NCBI RefSeq assembly: GCF_039621855.1
Contig: NZ_CP155071.1
Coordinates: 3,596,001 to 3,660,000 of the forward strand
Direction: 5' to 3'
Length of the DNA stretch: 64,000 nt
Origin: Erwinia sp. HDF1-3R
Lineage (GTDB): Bacteria; Pseudomonadota; Gammaproteobacteria; Enterobacterales; Enterobacteriaceae
Translations under genes and position numbers: made by a program
The notes under the pieces: generated by a model
Database searches by the model: none
Seen by the model: only the letters and a program-made list of their open reading frames with translations
What the model was told of the DNA's origin: nothing
Shown here: positions 9,919-18,189 of the stretch, piece after piece
Position numbering within the stretch: position 1 is the stretch's first letter
Layout: every line of letters starts with the position of its first letter

Positions 9919-10095
9919 GTGAACAGGGCTATGCCATTACCCCGACGTAAAAAAACCAGCCGGATGACCCTCATCGTACTGCTGGTGAGTTTTATTCTTC
10001 TTGCCGCCAGACTCATTTTTGTAATCCCGGGCGCTATTGAGCATCATCAACAGAAACAGCACGACGCTCCCGTACCTACCGTCATAGCGAAATAG
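9919..10095 (+). CDS. yfgG: YfgG family small membrane protein
   Basis: A small single-pass protein (58 residues from the GTG at 9919). The core MTLIVLLVSFILLAARLIF and GAIEHHQQKQ matches E. coli YfgG (MTRIVLLISFIFFFGRFIY; GAWQHHQSKK), including the HHQ that follows the helix. GTG 9919 is preferred because AGGA lies nine bases before it and the 15-residue basic leader then fits E. coli; ATG at 9931 or 9886 are alternatives. YfgG has been linked to nickel and cobalt stress in E. coli. The stop codon falls inside the first copy of a 32-base tandem repeat. Confidence 0.75.
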   Translation: MNRAMPLPRRKKTSRMTLIVLLVSFILLAARLIFVIPGAIEHHQQKQHDAPVPTVIAK

Positions 10096-10154
10096 CTGCA
10101 TGAGTAACCGTTTACGCCTCTGAATAGCTGCATGAGTAACCGTTTGCACGTCTG
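10091..10154. repeat. Two tandem copies of a 32-base unit between yfgG and mgtE
   Basis: Copies at 10091-10122 and 10123-10154 share their first 23 bases (AATAGCTGCATGAGTAACCG plus TTT) and end in CTCTG or GTCTG. The first copy contains the yfgG stop. The array is about 95 bases before the mgtE start, inside its probable leader, and a 12-base palindrome TATTGCGCAATA follows at 10194-10205. No classical Mg2+ riboswitch was recognised. The function is unknown. Confidence 0.7.
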
Positions 10155-10248
10155 GTGACGCAAAAAAAACGGGCTTAGTCGCGGCTAAGGCCATATTGCG
10201 CAATACTTATCCCCCCGACTTTCTTTTGCCAGACACAAGGGAATTTTT

Positions 10249-11685
10249 ATGTCTGTAGCTTTATCTCACGCCCAGCAGCTCTCTGAAATACGCAGTCGTA
10301 TTCTCAACCTGCTGCTGAACGATGGCGATCTGGTCGATACGCTGCTTGGACGTCCACTGAAAGAGTCCCCTGCCGATGCCAAAGCGCATCAGGAGCAGGC
10401 TGAAGAGATCGCCCAGTATATCCCACTGCTGCACGCGGCTGACCTTGCCGACCTGCTGGAAGCGCTCCCCGAAGAGGAGCGCCTGGCGCTGTGGCAGCTG
10501 ATCGGCACCGATCGCCGTGGACGCGTCCTGATCGAAGCCTCCGAAAGCGTCTGGGAAAGCCTGATTGAAGAGATGAGCGACCGCGATCTGCTGCGCGCCA
10601 TTGAACCTCTGGATATCGACGAACAGGTCCACCTTGCTAAATATCTGCCGCGCGATTTAACCGGCCGCCTGCTCACCTCTCTGGAACCGTCACTCCGCTC
10701 CCGCGTGCTGGAAGTGATGGATTTCGACCGCGATCGCGTGGGTCGCATTATGGATTTCAATCTGATCACCGTTCGGGCAGATATTACCCTGGGGACCGTT
10801 CAGCGCTTTTTGCGCCGCAGAAAAGTGATCCCGGACGGGACGGATAAAATTTTTATCACCGATAAAAACAATATGCTGCTGGGTGAGGTTACGCTCACGG
10901 ATATCCTGCTCAATACGCCGAAAATGAAGGTCTTCGACGTTATGAATGCCAGGCCGACCACCTTTCTGATTAATGACAAGGCAGAGGATGCCGCAGGGGC
11001 ATTTGAGCGCTATAACCTGATCTCCGCAGCGGTGATTGATATTAAAGGAAAGCTGATGGGGCGCGTCACCGTCGAGGAAATTGTAGACCTGGTGAATGAA
11101 GAGAGCGACAGCAATATCCGTAAAATGGGTGGCGTAAACCCGGATGAGGATGTGTTTGCCCCGGTCAGAAAAGCCGTACGCACGCGCTGGACGTGGCTGG
11201 CCGTCAATCTCTGCACCGCGTTTGTTGCCTCGCGGGTGATTGGCCTGTTTGAAGATACCATCTCTCAGCTGGTGGCGCTGGCGACGCTGATGCCAATCGT
11301 GGCGGGCATTGGGGGGAACACCGGTAATCAGACCATCACCATGATTGTCCGTGCACTGGCGCTGCATCAGGTCGAACCGGGTAACTTCTCCTTCCTGATT
11401 GGCCGCGAGCTGGGCGTCGCACTGATTAACGGGCTGTGCTGGGGAGGCATTATGGGTGGCGTCACCTGGGCGATGTACGGCAACCCGGAGCTGGGCGGCG
11501 TCATGATGCTGGCAATGGTGCTAAATTTGCTGCTGGCGGCGCTGATGGGCGTCCTTATCCCACTGATTATGACCAAACTCAAGCGCGATCCCGCCGTTGG
11601 CTCCAGCGTATTGATTACCGCCCTGACCGATACCGGCGGATTTTTTATCTTCCTGGGTCTGGCAACGATCTTCCTGCTGCACTGA
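10249..11685 (+). CDS. mgtE: MgtE family magnesium transporter
   Basis: A 478-residue Mg2+ channel/transporter. The architecture is an acidic helical MgtE N domain (about residues 30-150), two CBS repeats (about 155-285, including VFDVMNARPTTF and the second unit ending RVTVEEIVDLVNEE), then five membrane helices from about 315. The pore region has PIVAGIGGNTGNQTITMIVR, a strong family signature. MgtE gates on cytosolic Mg2+ bound by the N and CBS domains. AAGGGA lies six bases before the ATG. E. coli lacks MgtE at this locus; the gene occupies the yfgH-yfgI position. Confidence 0.93.
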   Translation: MSVALSHAQQLSEIRSRILNLLLNDGDLVDTLLGRPLKESPADAKAHQEQAEEIAQYIPLLHAADLADLLEALPEEERLALWQLIGTDRRGRVLIEASESVWESLIEEMSDRDLLRAIEPLDIDEQVHLAKYLPRDLTGRLLTSLEPSLRSRVLEVMDFDRDRVGRIMDFNLITVRADITLGTVQRFLRRRKVIPDGTDKIFITDKNNMLLGEVTLTDILLNTPKMKVFDVMNARPTTFLINDKAEDAAGAFERYNLISAAVIDIKGKLMGRVTVEEIVDLVNEESDSNIRKMGGVNPDEDVFAPVRKAVRTRWTWLAVNLCTAFVASRVIGLFEDTISQLVALATLMPIVAGIGGNTGNQTITMIVRALALHQVEPGNFSFLIGRELGVALINGLCWGGIMGGVTWAMYGNPELGGVMMLAMVLNLLLAALMGVLIPLIMTKLKRDPAVGSSVLITALTDTGGFFIFLGLATIFLLH

Positions 11686-11689
11686 TTTT

Positions 11690-11712
11690 CCGGCAGCCTT
11701 CAGGGCTGCCGG
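11690..11712 (+). terminator. Hairpin downstream of mgtE
   Basis: CCGGCAGCC, a five-base loop and GGCTGCCGG form a perfect 9-bp stem starting five bases after the mgtE stop. There is no clean T tract, so it may be a weak terminator or a 3'-end stabiliser. Confidence 0.5.
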
Positions 11713-11822
11713 GGTTCTCCTTACTATCGGACCGGGAGCAGCTCGCTACTTACTCGCGCGGCGCCCTCCACCGGACGCTAAGATCGCTTTCTGATGGCGG
11801 CTCATTCACCCTGCGGCATAAA

Positions 11823-11852
11823 AACAAAAAAGCCCACAGTGACGCGGGCTTA
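11823..11852 (-). terminator. Rho-independent terminator of guaBA
   Basis: On the minus strand AAGCCC, a ten-base loop and GGGCTT are followed by a TTTTTGTTTTT tract, about 47 bases beyond the guaA stop. Confidence 0.8.
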
Positions 11853-11898
11853 GAGATGTTTTACTGCATATACGTGCAGGCTGTTGCCAGACGCTAAA

Positions 11899-13479
11899 TC
11901 ATTCCCACTCAATCGTCGCCGGCGGCTTACCGGAGATATCGTAAACGACGCGGGAGATACCGTCGATTTCGTTGATGATGCGGTTAGAAACGCGACCCAG
12001 GAACTCGTAAGGCAGATGCGCCCAGTGGGCGGTCATAAAGTCGATGGTTTCCACCGCGCGCAGGGAAACGACCCAGTCGTATTTACGACCGTCGCCCATG
12101 ACGCCGACGGAACGTACCGGCAGGAACACGGTAAAAGCCTGGCTAACCTTGTTGTACAGGTCGGCTTTATGCAGCTCTTCAATAAAAATGGCATCTGCAC
12201 GACGCAGCAGATCGCAGTACTCTTTCTTTACTTCGCCCAATACGCGCACGCCCAGACCCGGCCCCGGGAACGGATGACGGTAGAGCATGTTGTACGGCAG
12301 GCCCAGCTCCAGGCCGATTTTGCGCACTTCATCTTTAAACAGCTCTTTCAGCGGCTCAACCAGGCCCAGCTTCATCTCTTTCGGCAGGCCACCGACGTTG
12401 TGGTGCGACTTGATCACGTGGGCTTTACCCGTCGCGGAAGCGGCCGATTCAATCACATCCGGATAGATGGTGCCCTGCGCCAGCCATTTCACCTCGGTCA
12501 GGCGGGTTGCCTGCTCGTCGAACACTTCCACAAACACGCGACCAATGGTCTTGCGTTTCGCTTCCGGTTCGTCAATGCCCGCCAGCGCGTCCAGAAAACG
12601 TGCCTCGGCTGGAACGTGAACAATGTTCAGGCCGAAATGGTCGCCAAACATATCCATAACCTGTTCGGCTTCGTTAAGGCGCAGCAGGCCATTATCGACA
12701 AACACGCAGGTCAGACGATCGCCGATGGCGCGATGCAGCAGCATGGCGGTAACCGATGAATCCACCCCGCCGGACAGGCCAAGGATCACCTTGTCATTGC
12801 CGACCTGCTCACGCAGGCGATCGACGGTATCCTCGATGATTTTTGCCGGCGTCCACAGCATTTCGCACTGGCAGATATCGCGTACGAAACGCTCCAGCAG
12901 GCGCAGCCCCTGGCGCGTGTGGGTCACTTCCGGGTGGAACTGCACGCCGTACATACGCTTCTCTTCGTTAGCCATAATGGCAAACGGGCAGGTCTCGGTG
13001 CTGGCAACGGTGACGAAGTCTGACGGGATGGCGGTAACCTTGTCGCCGTGGCTCATCCAGACGTCCAGCAGAGGTTTACCCGCCTCGCTGAGCGAGTCTT
13101 CGATATCGCGGGTTAGCGCGCTTTCCACCGCCAGTTCTACCTGCGCATAACCGAATTCACGCTCGCTTGACCCTTCTACCTTGCCGCCCAGCTGGAGCGC
13201 CATGGTCTGCATGCCGTAGCACACGCCCAGTACCGGAACGCCGGCGGTGAACACATATTCTGGCGCACGCGGGCTGCCATGTTCGGTGGTGCTTTCCGGG
13301 CTACCGGAAAGAATGATGCCGTTCGGGTTGAACTGGCGGATCTGCTCTTCGGTAACGTCCCAGGCCCAGAGCTCACAGTAAACGCCCAGCTCACGCACGC
13401 GGCGCGCAACCAGCTGCGTATATTGAGAACCGAAATCGAGGATCAGTATGCGATGTTTATGAATATTTTCCGTCGTCAT
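11899..13479 (-). CDS. guaA: GMP synthase (glutamine-hydrolysing)
   Basis: Converts XMP to GMP using ATP and glutamine, the last step of GMP synthesis. It is 526 residues against 525 in E. coli. The N-terminal class I glutamine amidotransferase has the nucleophile in GVCYGMQ and the His/Glu pair in [11 protein letters not shown]. The ATP-pyrophosphatase domain has the P-loop [11 protein letters not shown], and the C-terminal dimerisation domain ends PPATIEWE. One oddity is that the usual SGGPES stretch of the amidotransferase reads SGSPES. It is second in the guaBA operon, 156 bases after guaB. Confidence 0.97.
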   Translation of the reverse strand: MTTENIHKHRILILDFGSQYTQLVARRVRELGVYCELWAWDVTEEQIRQFNPNGIILSGSPESTTEHGSPRAPEYVFTAGVPVLGVCYGMQTMALQLGGKVEGSSEREFGYAQVELAVESALTRDIEDSLSEAGKPLLDVWMSHGDKVTAIPSDFVTVASTETCPFAIMANEEKRMYGVQFHPEVTHTRQGLRLLERFVRDICQCEMLWTPAKIIEDTVDRLREQVGNDKVILGLSGGVDSSVTAMLLHRAIGDRLTCVFVDNGLLRLNEAEQVMDMFGDHFGLNIVHVPAEARFLDALAGIDEPEAKRKTIGRVFVEVFDEQATRLTEVKWLAQGTIYPDVIESAASATGKAHVIKSHHNVGGLPKEMKLGLVEPLKELFKDEVRKIGLELGLPYNMLYRHPFPGPGLGVRVLGEVKKEYCDLLRRADAIFIEELHKADLYNKVSQAFTVFLPVRSVGVMGDGRKYDWVVSLRAVETIDFMTAHWAHLPYEFLGRVSNRIINEIDGISRVVYDISGKPPATIEWE

Positions 13480-13595
13480 TTAAGGCGTTTTCCGGCAAAG
13501 AAATGAATATAAAAATCGATCGGTTCTGTACGGCAGGTGACAACCAGGGGTTTTACTCGTCGCGCCGTGGACAGATGATCAATAAGCAATGCGGA

Positions 13596-13627
13596 CGGCG
13601 AACGGCAGCACGCTGAGCCGTTCGCCG
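13596..13627 (-). promoter_or_regulatory. Strong hairpin in the guaB-guaA intercistronic gap
   Basis: CGGCGAACGGC, a ten-base loop and GCCGTTCGCCG make a perfect 11-bp stem beginning nine bases after the guaB stop on the transcribed strand. No T run follows, so full termination is unlikely. It could stabilise the guaB end of the message or tune the guaB:guaA ratio. Confidence 0.6.
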
Positions 13628-13635
13628 CAGCCATA

Positions 13636-15102
13636 TCAGGAGCCCATGCGGTAGTTCGGAGACTCTTTAGTGATGGTCACATCGTGCACGTGGCTTTCCG
13701 AGATCCCGGCGCCGCTGATGCGAACAAACTCCGCTTTAGTACGCAGTTCGTCGATAGTAGCACAGCCGGTCAGGCCCATACAGGAACGCAGGCCGCCCAT
13801 CTGCTGGTGAACGATCTCTTTCAGCAGGCCCTTATAGGCCACGCGGCCTTCAATCCCTTCCGGCACCAGCTTATCCGCGGCGTTATCGGTCTGGAAATAG
13901 CGATCCGACGAGCCTTTGGACATCGCGCCCAGTGAACCCATGCCGCGATAGGATTTGAAAGAGCGTCCCTGATAAAGCTCGATCTCGCCCGGTGACTCAT
14001 CGGTCCCGGCCAGCATCGAACCGACCATCACCGCCGAGGCGCCCGCGGCAATCGCTTTCGCAATATCGCCGGAGAAGCGGATACCGCCGTCAGCAATAAC
14101 CGGGATCCCGGTTCCTTCCAGTGCCTCTACCGCGTCAGACACGGCGGTGATCTGCGGTACGCCCACGCCAGTCACAATACGCGTGGTACAGATTGAGCCA
14201 GGGCCGATGCCGACTTTCACCGCGCTCACGCCCGCTTCTACCAGCGCCAGCGCGCCAGCACCGGTCGCCACGTTACCGCCCACGATTTGCAGATCGGGGT
14301 ATTTGGCGCGCGTTTCGCGAATACGCTGAAGTACGCCTTCGGAGTGGCCGTGTGAAGAGTCAATCAGCAGCACATCCACACCTGCCGCGACCAGCGCGTC
14401 CACGCGCTCTTCGTTACCGGCACCGGCGCCAACGGCGGCACCCACGCGCAGACGGCCATGTTCGTCTTTACAGGCGTTAGGCTTACGCTCGGCTTTCTGG
14501 AAGTCCTTGACGGTGATCATCCCCAGCAGATGGAAGCTATCATCCACCACCAGCGCTTTTTCAACGCGTTTTTCATGCATTTTATGCAGAACAACTTCGC
14601 GGGATTCGCCTTCGCGCACGGTCACCAGACGCTCTTTCGGCGTCATCACCGCCGATACCGGCTTGCTTAAGTCGGTGACAAACCGCACGTCACGACCGGT
14701 GATGATCCCCACCAGCTCGTTATCATCGTTTACCACCGGGTAACCCGCAAAGCCGTTACGCTGGGTGAGTGCTTTCACCTCGCTCAGCGCGGTCGTCGGC
14801 AGCACGGTTTGCGGGTCGGTAACTACGCCGCTTTCGTGCTTCTTCACCTTACGGACTTCTTCTGCCTGGCGTTCGATAGGCATATTCTTGTGAATAAAGC
14901 CCAGTCCCCCCTCCTGCGCCAGCGCAATGGCCAGACCCGCTTCGGTAACGGTATCCATAGCAGCGGAGAGCATGGGGATGTTCAGGCGAATGGTTTTAGT
15001 GAGCTGGGTGCTGAGGTCGGCCGTGTTAGGTAATACAGTCGAATGAGCGGGAACGAGCAGGACGTCGTCAAATGTCAGGGCTTCTTTAGCGATTCTTAGC
15101 AT
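13636..15102 (-). CDS. guaB: IMP dehydrogenase
   Basis: NAD-dependent oxidation of IMP to XMP, the committed step to GMP. It is 488 residues, the same length as E. coli GuaB. The TIM barrel is split by two CBS motifs (about residues 95-205). The catalytic cysteine loop is [17 protein letters not shown] and the mobile flap region contains [11 protein letters not shown]. It is first in guaBA, divergent from xseA, with a PurR-type operator 64-79 bases upstream of the start codon. Confidence 0.98.
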   Translation of the reverse strand: MLRIAKEALTFDDVLLVPAHSTVLPNTADLSTQLTKTIRLNIPMLSAAMDTVTEAGLAIALAQEGGLGFIHKNMPIERQAEEVRKVKKHESGVVTDPQTVLPTTALSEVKALTQRNGFAGYPVVNDDNELVGIITGRDVRFVTDLSKPVSAVMTPKERLVTVREGESREVVLHKMHEKRVEKALVVDDSFHLLGMITVKDFQKAERKPNACKDEHGRLRVGAAVGAGAGNEERVDALVAAGVDVLLIDSSHGHSEGVLQRIRETRAKYPDLQIVGGNVATGAGALALVEAGVSAVKVGIGPGSICTTRIVTGVGVPQITAVSDAVEALEGTGIPVIADGGIRFSGDIAKAIAAGASAVMVGSMLAGTDESPGEIELYQGRSFKSYRGMGSLGAMSKGSSDRYFQTDNAADKLVPEGIEGRVAYKGLLKEIVHQQMGGLRSCMGLTGCATIDELRTKAEFVRISGAGISESHVHDVTITKESPNYRMGS

Positions 15103-15165
15103 GGCAATATCTCAACCTCAGGGTGCGTGAGAACAATTTAAAATATTGCCGCGGCATTATACAGG

Positions 15166-15181
15166 CCGTAATCGATTGCCT
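15166..15181 (-). promoter_or_regulatory. PurR-type operator of guaBA
   Basis: The minus strand reads AGGCAATCGATTACGG, which matches the PurR consensus ANGCAANCGNTTNCNT at every defined position except the final T. PurR represses guaBA in E. coli. It lies between divergent guaB and xseA. Confidence 0.75.
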
Positions 15182-15273
15182 CCAGCATTATTTACGAAAA
15201 AACCTTGATCCCCTCAATGAGCCATGTAGTATCGGTTGATTAACCCTCTGATTTAAAGTTTGATCTTCATCAC

Positions 15274-16644
15274 ATGTCGCTACCGCCAACCGCCAATATA
15301 TTTACCGTCAGCCGTCTTAATACCACGGTGCGTAAGCTGCTGGAGATGGAAATGGGCCAGGTCTGGCTGAGCGCCGAGATCTCCAATTTCTCCCAGCCCT
15401 CTTCGGGTCACTGGTATTTCACCCTGAAGGATGATGGTGCCCAGGTGCGCTGCGCTATGTTCCGCAACAGCAACCGCCGCATGACTTTCCGACCGCAAAA
15501 CGGTCAGCAGGTGCTGGTACGGGCAACCATTACGCTCTATGAACCTCGCGGTGACTATCAGCTGATTGCGGAGAGCATGCAGCCCGCGGGTGACGGTTTA
15601 CTACAGCAGCAGTTTGAGCAGCTCCGCCAGCGGCTGCTGGGCGAGGGACTCTTTGATCAGCAGGCTAAGCAGCCGCTGCCCGACCCGGCCCGCCAGGTGG
15701 GCGTGATTACTTCTGCGACCGGTGCCGCCCTGCATGACGTGCTGAGAGTGCTTCACCGACGCGATCCGTCACTGCCGGTGGTTATCTACCCCACGCCGGT
15801 TCAGGGCGCAGACGCGCCCGCCCGCATCGTGCGCGCCATCGAAGTGGCTAACGCGCGCGCGGAGTGTGACGTGCTGATTGTCGGCCGCGGCGGCGGGTCG
15901 CTTGAAGATCTCTGGAGCTTTAACGATGAGCGGGTGGCGCGCGCTATTTTTGCCAGCCGCATTCCCATTGTCAGCGCGGTCGGCCACGAGACCGACGTAA
16001 CCATCGCCGATTTTGTAGCCGATCTGCGCGCGCCCACGCCGTCGGCGGCGGCCGAGCTGGTGAGCCGTAATCAGCTGGAACTGCTGCGCCAGCTGCAAAA
16101 TCAGCAGCAGCGCCTTGAGATGGCGATGGACTACTACCTGGCCCAGCAGAACCGCACCTTTACCCGTCTGCATCATCGTCTGCAACAGCAACACCCTCAG
16201 CTACGTCTGGCTCGCCAGCAGACCGGGCTGATGCGGCTTCAGCGCCGTCTGGATGATGCCATGCAGCTCAGCCTGCGTCAGGCGCGACGTAAGCAGGAAG
16301 GCGCGCTACAGCGCCTGAGCGCTTTCCAGCCGCAAAAGCGAATTTATCGTGCGCAGCAGCAGGTTCAGCAGTGGCAGTATCGCCTGCAGCAGGCGATGCA
16401 GCAGCAGATGAACGGCAGTAAACAGCGGTTTTCCACGCTGGCCGCCCAGCTGGAAGGCGTCAGTCCGCTGGCGACGCTGGCGCGTGGCTTCAGCGTAACC
16501 ACCTCCGCAGAAGGCCAGGTGGTGAGAAAAACCCGTCAGGTTCATCAGGGTGACAGGCTGAAGACCCGGCTGGACGACGGCTGGGTTGAAAGCGAAGTGA
16601 CCGCCATTACCCCACTTAAAGCACGGCGTAAGCCTAAAGGCTGA
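15274..16644 (+). CDS. xseA: Exodeoxyribonuclease VII large subunit
   Basis: Large subunit of ExoVII, which degrades single-stranded DNA to short oligonucleotides with XseB, whose gene is outside the window. It is 456 residues, equal to E. coli. An N-terminal OB fold (about 8-105; [35 protein letters not shown]) precedes the catalytic domain with [34 protein letters not shown] and [17 protein letters not shown] long Gln/Arg-rich coiled coil (about 270-400) follows, then the [13 protein letters not shown]-terminal segment. Confidence 0.97.
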   Translation: MSLPPTANIFTVSRLNTTVRKLLEMEMGQVWLSAEISNFSQPSSGHWYFTLKDDGAQVRCAMFRNSNRRMTFRPQNGQQVLVRATITLYEPRGDYQLIAESMQPAGDGLLQQQFEQLRQRLLGEGLFDQQAKQPLPDPARQVGVITSATGAALHDVLRVLHRRDPSLPVVIYPTPVQGADAPARIVRAIEVANARAECDVLIVGRGGGSLEDLWSFNDERVARAIFASRIPIVSAVGHETDVTIADFVADLRAPTPSAAAELVSRNQLELLRQLQNQQQRLEMAMDYYLAQQNRTFTRLHHRLQQQHPQLRLARQQTGLMRLQRRLDDAMQLSLRQARRKQEGALQRLSAFQPQKRIYRAQQQVQQWQYRLQQAMQQQMNGSKQRFSTLAAQLEGVSPLATLARGFSVTTSAEGQVVRKTRQVHQGDRLKTRLDDGWVESEVTAITPLKARRKPKG

Positions 16645-16649
16645 ACGGT

Positions 16650-16676
16650 ACTGTCTGCACAGGGTTAGCAGACAGT
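16650..16676 (+). terminator. Hairpin downstream of xseA
   Basis: ACTGTCTGC, a nine-base loop and GCAGACAGT form a perfect 9-bp stem six bases after the xseA stop. There is no T tract, so termination is uncertain. Confidence 0.45.
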
Positions 16677-16761
16677 GCCATTCACTTCTGGAAAGTTTAA
16701 GCATACTTATGATTCGTTAACTATACTTTTTTGACACCTACTGTCGATTAAGGAGTTCCGA

Positions 16762-17778
16762 ATGCATTACGGCGTCATTCCTCCCTATATTTTGCGCAAA
16801 ATCATTGATAACGGTTCCGATGCTCAGCAGCACTGTGCCAGGCAAACCCTGGTCCACGTTCAGGCCCTGATGGCCGAAGAGTGGATCAAACCTCAGGGTG
16901 CGAAAACCGCAGCGGCAGGCAAAGTTCAGCGAGAAATCTACGACGCGCAGCAGAAAGAGACGCTGCCCGGCAAGCTGGTGCGTAGCGAAGGGGCCGCGGC
17001 TACCGGCGATGTCGCCACGACCGAAGCCTATGATTATCTTGGCGTCACCTACGATTTTTTCTGGCAGGCCTACCAGCGTAACTCTCTCGATAACAACGGG
17101 CTGGTGCTGAAGGGAACCGTTCACTACGGCAAAAATTACCAAAACGCTTTCTGGAACGGACAGCAAATGGTCTTTGGCGATGGCGACGGCCAAATCTTTA
17201 ATCGCTTCACCATCGCGATTGACGTCGTGGGTCATGAACTCTCTCACGGGGTGACGGAAACTGAAGCCGGACTGATCTATTTCCAGCAGGCTGGCGCGCT
17301 GAACGAGTCCCTTTCCGATGTGTTTGGCTCACTGGTGAAACAGTTCCACCTTAAACAAACTGCCGATAGCGCCGACTGGATCATCGGTGAAGGACTGCTG
17401 GCAAAAGGCATTAAAGGTAAGGGTCTGCGGTCGATGTCCGAACCAGGGACCGCCTATGACGATCCGCTGCTGGGTAAAGATCCGCAGCCTGCCAATATGA
17501 AAGATTACGTCCAGACCCGCGATGATAACGGCGGCGTCCATCTTAACTCCGGTATCCCTAACCGGGCATTCTATCTGGCGGCTAAGGCGCTGGGCGGCCA
17601 CGCCTGGGAACGCGCGGGCTGGGCCTGGTACGATACCGTGTGTGACAAAAGTCTGCCACAAAATGCCGATTTCAAAACCTTTGCAAAGCTGACCATCCAG
17701 CACGGTAAAAAACGTTTTGACCAGTCGGTAGGTCAGGCCATCGAGACCGCCTGGAAACAGGTCGGCGTACTGCCATGA
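16762..17778 (+). CDS. Protealysin-like M4 (thermolysin family) metalloprotease precursor
   Basis: A 338-residue zinc endopeptidase without a signal peptide. The short propeptide begins MHYGVIPPYILRKII, like the PPxxL-type precursor of Serratia protealysin. The mature domain has the zinc motif GHELSHGVTE, the third ligand in ALNESLSDVFGS and the catalytic histidine in GGVHLNSGIPNRAFY. AAGGAG lies eight bases upstream of the ATG. Its last four bases overlap an emfourin gene, the known partner arrangement for protealysin, whose inhibitor is emfourin. Protealysin-type enzymes are intracellular or non-classically exported and have been linked to host-cell invasion in Serratia. The target here is unknown. 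Confidence 0.93.
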   Translation: MHYGVIPPYILRKIIDNGSDAQQHCARQTLVHVQALMAEEWIKPQGAKTAAAGKVQREIYDAQQKETLPGKLVRSEGAAATGDVATTEAYDYLGVTYDFFWQAYQRNSLDNNGLVLKGTVHYGKNYQNAFWNGQQMVFGDGDGQIFNRFTIAIDVVGHELSHGVTETEAGLIYFQQAGALNESLSDVFGSLVKQFHLKQTADSADWIIGEGLLAKGIKGKGLRSMSEPGTAYDDPLLGKDPQPANMKDYVQTRDDNGGVHLNSGIPNRAFYLAAKALGGHAWERAGWAWYDTVCDKSLPQNADFKTFAKLTIQHGKKRFDQSVGQAIETAWKQVGVLP

Positions 17779-18107
17779 GTTCCCTCCCCGAGCTGAGCGA
17801 CGACGCCGTAATTGATGTTGCGCGCGAAGGCGGTTTTGCTTTTATTCCCCGGCTGGCAGAGCCGAGGCGCATTACGCTTGCTCAGCTTGATGGCGCGCAA
17901 AAACAACACGTGTGCAGTGTGCTTCGCCAGGCACTGGCGTTGGGTACCCCGCCCGGAGAGCAGAGTACTGCCGGACGCGGTGACCAGCGTTATTATCGTA
18001 TCGAGATTAGCTATGCCACCCCCCAGCGGATTGGCAATATTGTCCTGCAAATCCCGGAAGATCTGGCGCCTCCCGCGCTGGTTCAGCTCTGGCAGCACGG
18101 CCAGTAG
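17775..18107 (+). CDS. Emfourin-like protealysin inhibitor
   Basis: A small protein of 110 residues directly coupled to the protease by an ATGA overlap. It has the features of the emfourin family known from Serratia: a short strand near the N-terminus (IDVAREGGFAFIPRL), a central acidic-to-basic helix and the YRIEISYATPQRIGNIVL strand region. Emfourin binds protealysin tightly and is encoded in a bicistronic operon with it. I recognise it from context, size and these stretches, so the family call is strong but not alignment-proven. A strong terminator follows. Confidence 0.82.
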   Translation: MSSLPELSDDAVIDVAREGGFAFIPRLAEPRRITLAQLDGAQKQHVCSVLRQALALGTPPGEQSTAGRGDQRYYRIEISYATPQRIGNIVLQIPEDLAPPALVQLWQHGQ

Positions 18108-18121
18108 CCTTTCTGAGGCAT

Positions 18122-18157
18122 AAAAAAGCCCCCGCCATCGCTGGCGGGGGCTTTTTA
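18122..18157. terminator. Strong bidirectional terminator between emfourin and gcd
   Basis: AAAAAGCCCCCGCCA, a four-base loop and TGGCGGGGGCTTTTT give a 15-bp GC-rich stem with A and T tracts on both sides. It terminates the protease-inhibitor operon rightward and gcd leftward. Confidence 0.93.
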
Positions 18158-18189
18158 TTATGGGTTACGGGGAATCACTCCCCCACGCG

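Noticed and set aside
11884-12759. 291-codon open frame opposite guaA
   Set aside because: Antisense shadow of guaA; no independent support.
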